Assembly: GCA_029747585.1 (NCBI GenBank)
Contig: JAPEVF010000092.1
Coordinates: forward strand, 1-64,000
DNA length: 64,000 nt
Direction of reading: 5' to 3'
Source of the DNA: Pleurotus djamor
Lineage: Eukaryota > Basidiomycota > Agaricomycetes > Agaricales > Pleurotaceae
Below are positions 21,038 through 33,972 of this stretch, piece after piece. Numbering within the stretch: position 1 is the first letter of the stretch; each line of letters starts with the position of its first letter. A program made the translations under genes and the position numbers. The notes beneath the pieces are model-generated. The model ran no database searches and was not told the origin of the DNA. It saw nothing but the letters and a program-made list of their open reading frames with translations.

Positions 21038-22035
21038 ATGCTTCATCAAGGACGTCCTGCATCCCCCGTATTCTGTTCAAAATGCCACTTGGCTTGTAGG
21101 ACGAAGCCCCGAGTCTGCGACAAATGTGGAACAGCATCGTATTGTGTACGTCTTTCTCCACTTAACGCGAATTCTTGATTATGACTCTTGAACGCAGTCC
21201 CTCTTATGCCAAACAGAGCATTCCGAGCTGCACGAACCGACATGTCTCCAAATTTCCCCTAAACAGTATTGGGCAATTCGAATATTACCCTTCCCTGATC
21301 TCTCTTCCTCCTTCGAAACGCTTTCCATCTTTCCCTCTTTGACACTGTCAAGATTAACGGACTCTCTGCTTCAACATGAACTGCGTAATGTCGCTAGGTT
21401 TGACGATGAGCCGGACAGCTCTGGTTCTTCCTTAGCATCTCTGACAGGTGGCGGCTTAATATGCCCTGCAACCGCGCTGTACGGTATTCCACTACGCATT
21501 GAACTCGCTCTTCGCGGAGGAGGAGGAGGATTGAGGAGCCGCAGGAATCCGGTCAGAAACTTGGCAACGCCGACGGCCCTCAACGTCGACGCTCATCCTG
21601 CTGACGATGACACCGAAGCCCCAGAGAAGATGAACACGCTTGCATCGATTCTACATATCGACCCCCAGACTGGGATTATTCCAACCCATCTTCGCGGTCC
21701 CGTGAGTCAGACTGAACTATTGACATTCCCGTCTACACCATGATGAAAGCTAAGATTACGTGCAACAGATAATTGTTTCTCGAGTTGATAGAAAGCTACT
21801 CACGCCTCAGCTCGTCGAGACGATGTATACATTTCACCTCAAGATCAAACAGGACATACTTTCGCCAGAATACATTTTCTCTCCTCCTAGTGGTGCAGGA
21901 TCGAGTGGTGATGGTGCAGGCGAGGGTTGGGCCACGATGGGTGATTTGATGACAAAGGAAGCATTCCGTATGTTTCAGAGGGAGTATTACGCAGAACAGG
22001 AAGCGATGGGAAGACCTGGATTTGATCCTTTGTAG
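21038..22035 (+). CDS. MYND-type zinc finger protein
   Basis: Exons 21038-21145, 21198-21701 and 21769-22035 keep frame. An N-terminal MYND finger is clear: CSKCHLACRTKPRVCDKCG, then YC, CQTEH and LHEPTC. MYND domains bind proline-rich peptides in protein-protein contacts. The middle is Gly/Ser-rich with no recognised domain; a helical C-terminal stretch (QLVETMYTFHLKIKQD, then FRMFQREYYAEQEAMG) ends the protein at about 290 residues. There is no SET domain, so this is not an SMYD methyltransferase. Function unknown beyond a likely adaptor role. Confidence 0.8.
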
Positions 22036-22454
22036 AATTGACTTCCCCCTAGCTCCTTGCGGATTCNAATTTTAGGGGTGGGGAGCTCATCGTCCCTCAG
22101 CCGTCCGCGCCAGACCTTCAGCTGAGCGACTCAAGCATCGCCTCTTTCCTTGTCATTCTCGAAGCTATGCCTTAGCAGACCTCAGTCTGACTAAGTTGCT
22201 TCAACTTAGGTAAAAACACATATTCCTACGCCTCGCAACGATACGGACCGCGAAGTTGAGTGATGGACCGCAAACATGCCGCATACGGCCCTACGTCCTT
22301 CTTCTTTTGCGAAGAGAAGGAATATGTGACCCAATGGCTCCAGCAACGGCGAGGAACTAGTGTGGCATGTGCTACGAATCACCACAGCATGCTTCCTGTC
22401 TGACAGTACAAAACCACCTCATCCTAGCCTGGTGACGTCGCAACTTGTGCTCTC
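22036..22454. other. Intergenic region upstream of the beta-mannosidase gene
   Basis: No open frame with support. It probably holds the 3-prime end of the MYND gene and the promoter of the mannosidase gene. Confidence 0.5.
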
Positions 22455-25400
22455 ATGCATGGATTCACCAACTTCCTGGCAGCGGCTCTGGTATTCTTCG
22501 CGTACTGGGTCTCAGCTGTATTAGGAGTGGTGTTCGACTTGTCCGACTTGCATTGGACTCTGAAAAACCAGAATGGTTCTATCGCGATACCCGGTTCGAT
22601 TCCTTCACAANCTCATCTTGACTTGATGAAGTCAGGGATCATCACGGAGCCCTTGCTCGGAATAAACGGTGGGCTTACTCTGGCCTGGATTATCTCGTTN
22701 TTGATGGCGTNTATAGACTTTACGCAGAGATGGATCGTCGATGACAATTGGACGTATACGGCTGACCTTACGCCGTTCTTGAAGTCACATCGACACGAGA
22801 AGACGTTGCTGGTGTTCTACGGCCTTGATACGATCGCAAACATTGTGAGCTTCTTCTTCCTTTCGTATTTTCAAGCGTCTGCGTTCTCATATGGTGCTCA
22901 GACCATAGCGGGTCATCCGGTTGCTTGGGTGAATAACCAATTCCGCCAATACATTTACGACGTGTCAGGTTTCCTCGCCTCCCCACTCCACGGAAATACC
23001 AACTTGACGGTCGTCTTCGAGTCTGCGTGGCTCTATGGCTTGAACGTCACGTCTCTGCCTGATATAAATCCGTTCCCCATGGGCGCGAGAATAAGCGACA
23101 ATGTAGGCGCCATCGCATTGTTCTCTGCACCTTCAACATAACTGTTGNTTCTTGATTCAGTATGAGTACCCGGGAGTTCGGCAGTGGATACGGAAAGTCG
23201 CTTCCGACTTTGGATGGGACTGGGTAGGCCTTGATATCAACGCACCTCTGCTTTCCCGATTTACCTTGGTTCACGCAAATAGGGACCAGCGTTTGTACCG
23301 AGTGGCATCTACAAGCCCGCTTACCTCGTTACCCTTCCCCGCGGCGAGGACGACCACACACACGTACCTACACCAGCCCCAGCTCTCAGCTCCTCAGTCT
23401 TCATCGAAGAAACTTCCATAGACATCTTCAAAGTCGGCCAGAACTTCTCAGTACCACCTGATGAGAAAGCCGATTGGCTGCTAAACATCAGCTTAGCTTT
23501 ACGCTCCCCTGTGGCATTCAAAGGTTCTCACTTGCAACTTGCCTTCCCAGAGTTGAAGTTGGCTTCACCTCCATTCGCGCTGAATACTTTTGGTGGCGAT
23601 GTGGGACATGCCTTTTGGGTGAACGCGGTTTGGCGCATCCCAGACTCGATACCGAAGCGATGGTTCCCTCATAACTTGGGACATCCCCAGTTGTACAATC
23701 TCAGCGTGTCNATCGANCTTCCNGATAAAGCTGNTGTCGTGAGCTTCACTACACGCACAGGATTCCGTACGGTTCAGCTTGTCCAACGACCATACACGTC
23801 AGCGGAGGTGAANGAACGGGGGATTATCCCTGGAGATAATTGGCACTTCAACATCAATGGCAAAGCGTTCTACAGTCTAGGGACCAACATAATNCCCTTC
23901 GATCCATTNTACGCGCGTACGACAACAGACAAAGTGCGATGGATNTTAGAGAGTGCCAAAGCNAGCGGACAGAACATGGTAAAGTNACATCCCTGCCTTN
24001 TCGATAGCGTTGCTCACACGTAACTCCAGTTGAGAATATGGGGCGGAGGTACTTATCAACCATCAGAAGCAGGAGTCGCGGGTGGGGTATACGACTTTTA
24101 TTCGCTATGCGACGAACTGGGTATCCTCGCGTGGTCAGAGCTGATTTTCTCTGATTCACTCTATCCGGTCAATGGATTCTTGCTTGAATCCATCGAGCCG
24201 GAGGTCAGACAGAATGTGAGACGGGTTAACAGGCATCCGAGCAATGTCCAGTGGGCTGGTGGGAACGAGAATGAGGGCATCGCGGTCAATGCGGCGATGG
24301 CCCTCGGTGATCCCGATGGCACACGCCTCTTGAATGAGGTATGCCATCGATTCGTAACATCTTTTCTAAAACCCTCACTGATNNNNGAACATNAGTACTT
24401 GCNTCTCTATCAAGACTTCCTCTTCAATATCGTGACGTCTGAGACGAAGTCGGTTCGTGTTGTAGCTGTCTTGCCTCCGCTATGTTCATCGATGGCTTTG
24501 TGTCCTAGGTTGCTTACACCGACTGCTCGACTACTACCGGAGTTCTCAGTCTGAATCCATATGTACTCCGGCTGGGTAACTCCACATATGGGGAAATCTA
24601 TGGAAACGGGGGTAAGTAAGGAATCACTTTTGACATTGAGTAAAAGTTGAAGGCCTTGCAGAGAGATATGATTACTTTGCTGGATCGGCGTTCGATTATC
24701 TGAGCTTCCCGCGAAGCAGGTGAGCACCAATATAGCTTAATGTCTNCAAGCTCATCAAACTCCTCCAGGTTCATGAACGAATTCGGGTAACGTCACTGTT
24801 GCAATCTAAGCATCCTTTCCCAGCTGAACCAGCGTTTCCAGATTCCATTCCATGCCTTCGTTTTACTCTTGGCAAGAGGTCTTGACCTCGCCGGCGGACT
24901 TTTCCTTTGATTCAACGGTGGTTGTCTCAAGGGATCATCACCCCCCTGCGGGAAACCTCGACTTCCCCAATCCCAATGGCGCACAGGGTCAGACACAAAT
25001 GTCCGATGCAGTCCAGATGTGGCTCCCCACGCCTTCCACAACTAATTCAAATCAAACATTCGCTCAGTGGTGCTGGAGCACCCAGGTATTCCAATCCATG
25101 GCTATGGTCGCTCAAGTCGCGTGGTATCGCCGCGGTGCTGGTCAAGGAGAGAACAATATGGGAGCCTTGGTTTGGCAGCTGAATGATGTATGGCAAGGCA
25201 TCAGTTGGTCCAGTATCGAGTATTCTGGGAGGTGGAAAGTGTTGCAGTATGGTGAGACGAAGATCTTCTCGCCGGTCTTCATCTATCCGTTCTGGTTTGA
25301 GAGCTCNCAGACCTTGGANGTTGTNGTGACTTCTGACCGNTGGGAAACGGTNGAGGGNGAGGCTCAGTTGACGTGGTATGATTGGACCGGCAGGCNATTG

Positions 25401-25987
25401 GANTCTTCAAAACATCGGTTCTCTGTTCCNTCTTTNAANAACACANTGATCCTGCAACAATCTGGNCTTGCGAACGTCCTACCGGCGGGNCANAACGAGA
25501 CCGATGTGTTTATGGTGGCGAACATGACTGCCCGCGTTGATGGCAAANTAATCACGAACGAACACTACGTACGTCCCTCGCCATTGGTGCGCTTGTGCCC
25601 TACTGAAGCCAGAGCAGTTCACCCCTACTTCTTTGGCCAATGCCCATCTCGTGGATCCTGTNATCAAGGTCTCGAGGAAGGCAGGGTACAAGTTTACTTT
25701 GACTGCCACAGGTGGTGTCGCTGCGTGGGCTTGGATCGATCACCCTAGCGACACGGTNGGTTATTTCGTGGACNCNCAAAGCAACTCGCCATCAAATGGC
25801 TTNTATCTGATTCCTGGTATAAGTAAAACGCGTAAGTTTTGCTCTAATGAATAACCATCCCAAATCGCCACTCTGACTTTGGGGTTTTATAGTCACGTTC
25901 AACATCGATGAGGCTTTATCCGGCGTGAAAAAACCGAAGTTGGAAGACTTTGTCGTTCGTTCTGTTTGGAATAATACCCACCTGTAA
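22455..25987 (+). CDS. Secreted beta-mannosidase (glycoside hydrolase family 2)
   Basis: A multi-exon gene of roughly 900 residues. The N-terminus ([18 protein letters not shown]) is a secretion signal. GH2 beta-mannosidase blocks follow in order: sugar-binding domain with LDLMKSGI and [20 protein letters not shown] and [21 protein letters not shown], the acid/base motif GGNENEG near 24260, the nucleophile motif FMNEFG near 24775, and C-terminal [17 protein letters not shown]. It would release mannose from the non-reducing ends of mannan oligosaccharides outside the cell, consistent with plant cell-wall degradation. Introns of about 50-65 nt separate the blocks. Many Ns (22612-25803) make individual residues unreliable and hide exact splice sites, but no clear inactivating lesion is seen. 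Confidence 0.9.
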
Positions 25988-26333
25988 AGTGGGCGTCCAG
26001 AGGGCCACCACTAAGATAGATATGCATCCGATATGTNTTNNTNGATTGCTTCCGCAGCTATAACATTATTGTGGACGAAGGATCCTTATAGGCAGTTGAC
26101 CTTGAGTTGAGTTCATAAGTACACGGACANGNANNNANTAGAAAACTGTCCGCGCAACTGTTTCGTNACTCGGTCAACCAGGCAACTGAGTACCCACAAC
26201 TGTTGTTGTGCTGTCAAAGTGTGCTGTTTCAGCATTTTGCCAAATTTTTGCAGGAGGTATTTCACTCGGGCGCTTNTGACTNGAAGATCGCTTGTTCCTC
26301 CTCCCCCATCTTCCCGTAGTCCGTGAGCCCGCC
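25988..26333. other. Intergenic region with Ns
   Basis: A short region between two plus-strand genes with several ambiguous bases near 26037-26140. Nothing recognisable. Confidence 0.4.
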
Positions 26334-28654
26334 ATGAAGCGATCCAAGGCGTCGTCTCCAACAATCCCGTCGTCGCCAACGCACAAGAAGGTTAAAACGT
26401 CTTCGCAGCTAGCTTCTGTGCAGAACGAGCTNGGAAATGGCGAGGAATGGACGCGAGTCGAGAAGCGNAAACAGAAAAAGGCGAAGAAAAATGAGGTCAA
26501 AATNGAAGTGCGTNCTCTCATTTTCNCCTTTANNCCAGCTTTATCTGATTATTGTGGCCNTGGGNGTAGTCGACNCAACCGCGGTTTATGTACAACTCTG
26601 CCGAGATCGTGAAACGGAGTCAGGCAATTGGCATNGAGGTGTGCAGGGTAATCGAAAAGNGCCTACATTAAACTGACAATGAGGCCAGGATATCCGAGAA
26701 CTCGCCGTTCATATTATAGGCGATGCACCTCCTCCAAATTGGCTACGTATCGAGGTGTGTTTTGTGCCCAGCGTCNNGTCGTTTTGCGGAGAGCTCAATG
26801 GCGCTTTTTTACCAGAATGCGCAGATGATCCAAAAAGTCGTTGCGCTCCTCGTTCCAGGCATCACACCAACCATTCTTTCACTTCCACCGCGACCGACTT
26901 CTGCCACAGCGAACCCCAACCTCCCACTGAGTATCCCATTACCGACGCCAAGCCCGGACGCGCAATCCCCTTCAATACCGTTTATCGCCTCGACTTTCAG
27001 TCATGCATGCCCCACACGAGCTCCCGGAGACCAAACCCATATGTACAGCGTCCTCAGTGCTTTCTTTCATGGGCCTATTACGAATGAAGAGAGAAAGCGA
27101 CGCATCCAACAGCGGCTTGTTTGTACGTCTCTANTNCTACNATCNTCANTGCGANNAGCATTAATTCGAATGCACTTNNTNAGCAGAACAAGCGCACAAC
27201 AAAGACCCTNCCCAGTTCCTTNTGACTGTAGAACAGATGATCGAAAACGATTATCCTATACCCTCCTACCTCTCTGATACCTTCACCAAGCCTGCANGCT
27301 GGATTGAAACGCCAGAACATAAACCGGAGCCACCCCCGAGCGGAACGAAGATCCCTAAGCAACGGATATACGCCCTTGATTGCGAGATGGTCAGATTCAC
27401 CGTTGTTGATTGATCACACTCTGATTTTGACTGAATAGTGTATGACCGAAGATGGCAAGGAGCTNACTAGAGTTTGCATCATNGACTATTACACCGGCAT
27501 CGTGTTATATGATCAATTCGTGAAGCCATCAAAGCCTATCGTAGATTATCTCACCAAGTAAGTTCAGCGAGACTGTTGCTTGGTTCATTCCGGCTGATGG
27601 TCCTCGTAGATGGTCTGGTATAAGCCCAGAATCACTTGAAAACGTCACCACTACGCTCGCTCAAGTTCAAGAGCATCTCCTCCGTATCCTTTCGCCTCCA
27701 ACGTCAAAATCGTCGTCGTCGCCACCGCCTTCGCCGCCCACCCCGATTCTTCTTGGCCACTCCCTTGAATCCGATTTGAAGGCTCTCAAACTCTGTCACC
27801 CCTACTGCATCGACACCGCCCTCCTATATCACCATCCACGCGGACGGCCGCTCAAACCCGGCCTAGCTTGGCTCACCAAAAAGTGGTGTGGTCGCGAAAT
27901 CCAGACCCGTGGTGAAGGTGGGCACGATCCGGAAGAAGATGCTCGGGCATGTCTGGATCTTTTGAAGAAGAAGGTCGAGCAAGGCCCTGGCTTCGGAGAA
28001 TTTAAAGTGGATCATGAGTCTATATTTGAGAGGTTGAAGCGGTCTGCAAGGAGAGCCGGGGGGNAGTGTTGGGTCAATCAAATCGGCCGTTGTGGATTAT
28101 GGCAACCCTGCGTTCATGCATGGCTCCAAGGCTGATACCGTGGTCGCGTGCAAAAATGACGATGATGTGCTGAAGGGCATAGTGGATGTCTTGCCTTCAC
28201 ATCAGTTTGTGTTTGGCAGGTTTATGGGGTTGGCGGATACGCTTGGGTGTAAGTCTCCTCTACTATCTATCGAGATTGATAGTTGACTCACCTTTCCTTC
28301 CTTACAGGGACGACGCCAAAACCGAATCCAGACGCACCGCCTCCAGAGCCTACCCCCGAACCTACGCCCGAAAGCATATCCCTCGCCGCCTCCTCCCTCA
28401 ATCAACACCTGGCGTCCCTACATGCGTCCTTACCACCGCGTACTGCCCTTATCATCTTCACCGGCCATGCCGACCCGCGACAAATGGCAACCCTTGGCGC
28501 GCGACGCTCTGCTTTCGAAACTGCTATCCGCAGTGGAAAGACGCCTGATCAACTTTCACCCGAGGATAAGTGGTCTATGGCGGACGGCAGAGCTTTGGAG
28601 GAAGAAGTGGAAAAGACCAAGCGAGGTCTCCTTTTCTTGGGTGTCAAGCCTTGA
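26334..28654 (+). CDS. RNA exonuclease of the Rex1/REXO1 type (DEDDh)
   Basis: A Lys-rich N-terminus (RKQKKAKKNE) suits a nuclear protein. The C-terminal half holds a DEDDh 3-5 exonuclease: YALDCEM near 27380 (split by an intron right after it), LGHSLESDLKAL near 27760, and GGHDPEEDARACLDL near 27920 with the catalytic His and Asp. WLTKKWCGREIQ between them is typical of Rex proteins, which trim the 3-prime ends of 5S rRNA, 5.8S rRNA and other structured RNAs. The N at 28064 beside six Gs must be dropped to keep frame into SVGSIKSAVVDYGNPAFMHG. The last exon runs from about 28309 to the stop at 28654 and encodes a Pro/Glu-rich C-terminus. Ns at 26400-27300 blur the N-terminal exons. Confidence 0.85.
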
Positions 28655-28873
28655 GAAAAGGTTCATCCCGCTCTCTCATCTCTCCTTCGTCTGTGACTGT
28701 TTCCTCGGACCTTTTGTTACGATGTTTGTTGTGATTGTACTATCGCCTTTCGTGTTTGTGCCCTTGTAATTCGTGTTACCTTGTGTCACCCCACTCCACT
28801 CCGCTGTTGCTATTACTGTTCTGTGTCTGTCTAGGATATCCCCCACCACCCTATCCCACTTAGGTACTGTAAT

Positions 28874-29666
28874 TCACTCGTCACCCCAATCAAGGCCTAG
28901 CGCGTCTTGTTTGCCACCTCTTACGGCTGATTCCACTGCCTCTGCTAAAGCCCGAAGTGCTAAGACTTCTTCAGAAGGAGTTTGAACTTGACCGGGAAGT
29001 TGTTTCGCGATATCGTCGTGTGTTACACCCAGCGCGCGTTGTAGAGCATGTTCACGGTCTGCACCTCGTAGATTATCGATTGATATGAGGGTCTGACGAA
29101 GAGTAGGGTGGTCTGCAAGCACTGTGCGGATTTGTTGAGACGTAGCTGAGGAAAATTGTTAGTTCGTAGATTGGGTAGCTTGTTTATGGATCAAGAGATT
29201 ACCTATGGCTTCATATTGATGGAGCTGAAGTGGTTTGGGGTCGTCACGTTGGAGAGGGTCTGGGTATGCGGATTCTTCGGGTACGTAAGGCCAGTTCAAG
29301 GATGTAAGCGGGCGTAGAGGTTTGGGGTCCTCTAAGACTTCCTCGACAGGTTCTATGGCCGTTATGGCCTGAACGTCGTTAGAATTCTCTTCGTTAGCGT
29401 GGGAGCTTCTGCTCGCAGCAGTATTCTGACACGTCTCTGAATGCAACGTTGGATTATTTTCGAGAAAGATCCGCGGACAAAAAGGAGACCTTTATGAATT
29501 TTAAAACATGGAACCGAACAGCTAAGAAGAATAAACATATGAGTATTGCGCTTCAGAGCTGACCTATCCTCAAGTTACTCAACTATAGTATTAGGCATCC
29601 AGAGCAAGTGTACTTGGATTCGACGTAATTGCAGATTTGGCACGGTGCACGGCGACGAGGAGGCAT
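28874..29666 (-). CDS. ZNHIT3: zf-HIT protein, ZNHIT3/Hit1-like
   Basis: Exons on the minus strand: 29584-29666, 29490-29521, 29203-29436 and 28874-29145. Splicing assembles a complete HIT zinc finger across the first three exons: PCQICNYVESKYTCSGC, then LYCSVPCFKIHKETC. The C-terminal domain contains IRTVLADHPTLRQTLISID and ends HALQRALGVTH plus an acidic tail. In yeast and humans this family (Hit1/ZNHIT3) acts in box C/D snoRNP assembly with Rsa1/NUFIP1. Total length is about 206 residues. The first exons are too short to show up as long open frames, so the start was chosen by following the finger back to its ATG. Confidence 0.85.
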
Positions 29667-30099
29667 GGACGTCGGACGTTGAATTTGCAAATGCGCTGGG
29701 CTTAAATCCAGCCTTCAAGCTTCAAGGACCAGGGGATGAATACCTCTTGTGATGGCCCCTTTGGTGACTAGCTTAACCTCTCAGTTGCGTAGCAAGGCCC
29801 AGGACTTGAAGTAGCTGGATTGAAATTGAGATTCGGAGTACCTGTATCTAGAATTCGCCTCCAATGAGAGATGATAAAATTGTTCTGCATAATTCGCGCG
29901 ATATGATAAAGGAAGACAAGCATAATGGTGCGTTGCATATGGCATAGTAAGTGATAACATGGTGAGGATGTAAAGCATAGTATGTGCGTATCGAGACAGC
30001 AAGCGGCGTGCTGTCAATGAAGCATCCGGAAACGGGTAGACCGGAGGTGTTGTCCAGCAACAAGACGTTCCTTCTCTGCTCCGGGTCCGTTTTGTTCCT
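29667..30099. other. Upstream region of the ZNHIT3-like gene, no gene seen
   Basis: Promoter side of the zf-HIT gene. Open frames here are short and without motifs. Confidence 0.4.
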
Positions 30100-30751
30100 C
30101 TTCATTGTCAAGCAGAAAAGAAGCTGAGGTTAACGAGTGCGGGGTTGCAGTGGAAACCTTGAAGCGTAGCCTGGGCGAGAGTGGTGGTGGAGGATCCTTA
30201 CGCTGGCCCGCAAGTCCCTCTCACCAGAGCACCCTCCCCCTTTTTGTGACTGCTTCGTCGTCCAACTTGCGAGTTGATGTGGTGGGTATATAAGAAACTC
30301 TGGAGTGCAAGGTAAGCCTTGAGTCTGCAAAGAGATACGAAGAACTCACCATGAATCTGTCAGAGAACCAAAGTGCGTGAACCGAAACCGAAATCTTGAA
30401 GCTCGAACCGTAACCAGCGACCGAATGCAATGAACCCAGCCCTCGATGAGTCCACCCGACGACCGCAGCCTCTCTTGACCTTCGCTCTCTAAGAGAGCAA
30501 GGAGACGTACAGCGCAAGAAGCCATGAGCGCTGTGTGAAGATAATCAATAGGGTAAACCGGCGAAAGGAAGAAGAAAACTAACCTGTACGACCTTGTAGA
30601 ATGCCTTGGGGCGGTGGTAACTCTGAGCCCACAGGACAACCCGAAGGTCACCGTGACGGGGGTGCACAAAGGGCGAGAGAATAGCCATGGTGAAGACCCA
30701 GTACTTATAGAGCGACAGGGAACCCCTAAAGTTGTCTCGAGTCATTGTCAA
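30100..30751 (-). other. Possible multi-exon gene, product unknown
   Basis: Minus-strand stretches (MTMTRDNFRGSLSLYKYWVF at the 5-prime end, HGDLRVVLWAQSYHRPKAFY, and ALMASCAVRLLALLESEGQ) are compatible with exons separated by short GT-AG introns. No domain is recognised and competing frames exist in the second block, so this is only a candidate. Confidence 0.25.
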
Positions 30752-31143
30752 AGTGCGGGGAACGGGGAATGCTTGTCACCGCCCGCGGACCGAAGTGTCA
30801 AATGTCACGATGATGAGATGATCAAGCCGCTGAGTAGATGTGACTCGTGAGGTTTGCAGCACTTGACGCTGCATTCTCGTGAAAATATGCTACGCGATGA
30901 CACTCCCCATGAAAAGGTGAGGCCTTGGATTTTGAGGCGGATGAGACTTATAGGAGCCTCTTATTCTTTCGAGACTTCAACGTTGTCGGCGAATGTTCAA
31001 GTCACCACCGGCGCACACACGCGTACCGCATTGCTGTTAACGGCGTAAGCCTCTGCAATTTTCAGCGTAAGTTGCCTATGTCCATGCCTGACGTTTGACA
31101 CATCCAAGACACCTACAAGCTAACTCGGCGGTGGGAGAGTTCA

Positions 31144-31218
31144 GGGACAAAGAAATCCGAACCTTGACTTGAATGTCTGTACTCACATGTGTCTATGTAA
31201 CTTGGATTTCTTTGTCCC
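31144..31218. repeat. 15-bp perfect inverted repeat
   Basis: GGGACAAAGAAATCC (31144-31158) is matched by its exact reverse complement at 31204-31218, 45 nt apart. Imperfect pairing extends a few bases to each side. The size suits a small MITE-like element or a hairpin; no target-site duplication is obvious. Confidence 0.7.
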
Positions 31219-31289
31219 AAGTTCAATGATATATCTGAAAGCGTAAGGTGGGGGGGTGCCGCCTTTGGTCTGCTTTCTCTGCAAGGTGG

Positions 31290-31314
31290 GTCACGTGACA
31301 TCTAATCACGTGAG
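31290..31314. promoter_or_regulatory. Two CACGTG (E-box) sites
   Basis: GTCACGTGAC (31290-31299) and ATCACGTGAG (31305-31314) lie 5 nt apart. Such boxes bind bHLH factors of the Cbf1/Pho4/USF type in fungi. No gene next to them can be named, so function is only a possibility. Confidence 0.3.
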
Positions 31315-33972
31315 GTTCAAGGAGGGGCAGAACAGGGGAGGAAAGGAGAGTTCTGAGCCCGTGCCTTGAAAGCTGAATGCAGAGCGAGAAAGCAAAGCCG
31401 GACCAAAGGGGACCGAGCGTGGCCAAGATGCTAGAATTCCGCTGGCTTGGAATCCCAGACCAACCAGGAAGGTCTCGTTCATGAAGCCGGTCTTCTCCCC
31501 CTCGGTGATGATCCCAAGGATCCGAATACTTGTGTTGATAAGAATTATAAGCTCAAGGGCGTGTCTAATGTGGTACGTCGCTGTATTTGGGTGGACATGA
31601 CAGACACTTGCTTGACACCCGTTTGCTGTAGTATGTGACCGGGGCGGCGATCTTCCCTACGTCTGGATCTTGGTTGGTCTTGTTTTGTTTAGCGAACGAA
31701 CTTGCACTTATTACACGTGCATAGGAACCCGACTTTGACGATGTGTGGTTACGCCCAAGATCTCGCTAAGAAGCTTACGCCGGAGAGGGACCATAAATAG
31801 ACGCGCTAGGGATGTTACGGCGTAACGCGTTGTTCTGACTCGTCAAAGACTTGGGAGACGACATGGGGTAATGGATTCATCGATGAGTAACGAAAGATAC
31901 CTGTATCCTCGGCTGGTAAAAATGCTGATTGAAACAACACGGTCCTCCCCTTTTTATGGAAGCGATAGGACGTCTGAGTAAGAACTCGGGCTTGCGCGTC
32001 ATCCTCATCAACCTCAATGCTTGGCATTCCGAAGCTCGGTTATAGCAGTTCTGACCGTCTCGCGTTTCGATGGCGGTCTTCTCGTCGTATCGGCGTCGGT
32101 TGCTTGCATCATAGGCGATGAAAGCCATCAACTTCCAAGATCATCAAAATCAAGCTTAACAATCGAAGACGACGTACGTTAAGTAAGGTTCTTGATGTGT
32201 ACCTATGTAATGGCGCCTCGAATGCCTCCTACATACTCGCTCAGGCGCACAACGACTCGCCAGCTTCACGAGACGCGTCTTGTGGTTCCCTTTGGGGCCA
32301 ACGGAATTAGAGGTCCGAACCATCCACGGCGGTAACTGAACTTGGCATCAAACATATCTACTCTGGGCTGTTCCCCGCAGCAGCACGGCAACGCGACGTA
32401 TAGCATGTGGAAGGTGGAGGAAGAGAAGAGACCCCTGTAGAACCCCTCCAAGTTTACAGGGCGTTTTGTCGGATCGTGTGTCCAGCCTGTGTGTGCATGT
32501 GAACGACATAGCCCGGGTGACCACTTTGATGGTTAAAATAGACCATCGAAGCATCTGGGGTGTGTCTATTTTAAACGGCTTTACTCTGTGGTATTTTCGA
32601 CCGCACTCGGGTTATGTTGATAACTGGTTTCCCGCTATAACTTGCCACTTAACGTCCACCGGCCCGTTTTCGGAGAGCTGGGAGGCCGTTCATTGAGCAC
32701 CCATGACATTGATACTTAGGCGAGTGTATTCGTCACGGACAAATTCGTCGTCATTCATAATTGGGTCGTCATAATGATAGCTTTATGATGGATATCCGTG
32801 TTACATCTATCAAATTGCGATTGCGTACCCACTTGGACATCCGCGTTGATATAATCAGGCTCGCGACCTGTTACAAGGGAGGATAGATAGGTGATTGTAG
32901 GTCCTGCGAGTGCGCGAAGAATCGCTGCGAAGGGCGCTCTTGTCGAATGGAGGTGTTGGGCTTTTCGTTTCACGAAGGACATCTAACAAGCTTTATCCCG
33001 GTGGTTTATTTTACGTGCCAAGCCCAGATGTGGAGCATCGCAGAAGTTGATAAGAGCGTTGTCCTAACGAAAACGTCTTGCCAAGATCAGGCTGATTCAT
33101 TCCATTTTCTGGATTTTCCGGTGCAATTCAGTCGACTCTACGCAATCCTATAACGCGTGCGCTGCTCATCTACAAAGTAAGTTCGAGGTACTCGGATCGT
33201 CGCTGTCAGTGGTGAGAAGCCCAAGAAGGTACAAAGTCTGAAAAAGGCAAGAAAATCCGAGTCGGACGAAATACGTATGACGTGACACAATATCCTACTT
33301 TGAGACAAAGGTGGGACTCGAAAAAAANTACTTCCCTGTTTCGCCAGCTTTGCTAGTGGCATTGCCTTGAGTTTCGCAGATAAGCAGATATGTCCTCAAG
33401 TCCTGGGTGGGCGGTGGAGCTTTGGTATTTGCTTGAGAATATTACGGATGGGGAATGCTGGGGACAGATGCCGTATGGGCGTGCGCGTGAGAAGGCTCTT
33501 GTGGAAGCTGGGCAACACCAGACCGACGGTTAGCCGAATTCACTCTGGAAGTGAGCAAACTTGACGGAAGTGGGCAGAGAGAGCGGTGCAAGGACGAGGG
33601 GGAATGTTGACGTCGTGCACAGTCAATTCGAGACGGCGACGGCGTTCCTGTTGCAGGAAAAATAACGAAAATTTGATCAGCAAAACAAAGGCTAGTTACT
33701 CGGATCAAAAGGGTGACGCCGGCATGGGCGCTGGAGGCGAATATATTCAAAGTCCGGTGGGATGGTAATGAGGGCGGTCTTGGGAGCAGAACAACCCTCG
33801 ACAAAACCTTCAAGGCACCACCACCATTTTCTTCATCGTTCCCCTCGTTGTCGAGCTCATCCTCCACAACGGCGAGGCCAACCACCTAATTCCCCAACCG
33901 TCGCCTGGCGTCGTGATTCGCTCTTTACCTTCTCATAGTATTCGTACTCTTCAATGCTCTACTTGACTTCTG

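Larger units (their letters stand above)
30752..33972. other. Gene-poor region of about 3.2 kb
   Basis: No convincing gene on either strand. Short open frames at 31447-31638, 31877-32131 and 33442-33885 have no motifs and no plausible splice partners that I could find. The region holds a 15-bp inverted repeat, two CACGTG boxes and a small palindrome (TTAAAATAGAC at 32533 against GTCTATTTTAA at 32564). The last few hundred bases are probably the promoter of the glycosyltransferase gene. Confidence 0.4.

Noticed and set aside
33442..33885. 147-codon minus-strand frame upstream of the glycosyltransferase gene
   Set aside because: It lies in the likely promoter region, is low in complexity and has no recognisable motif.
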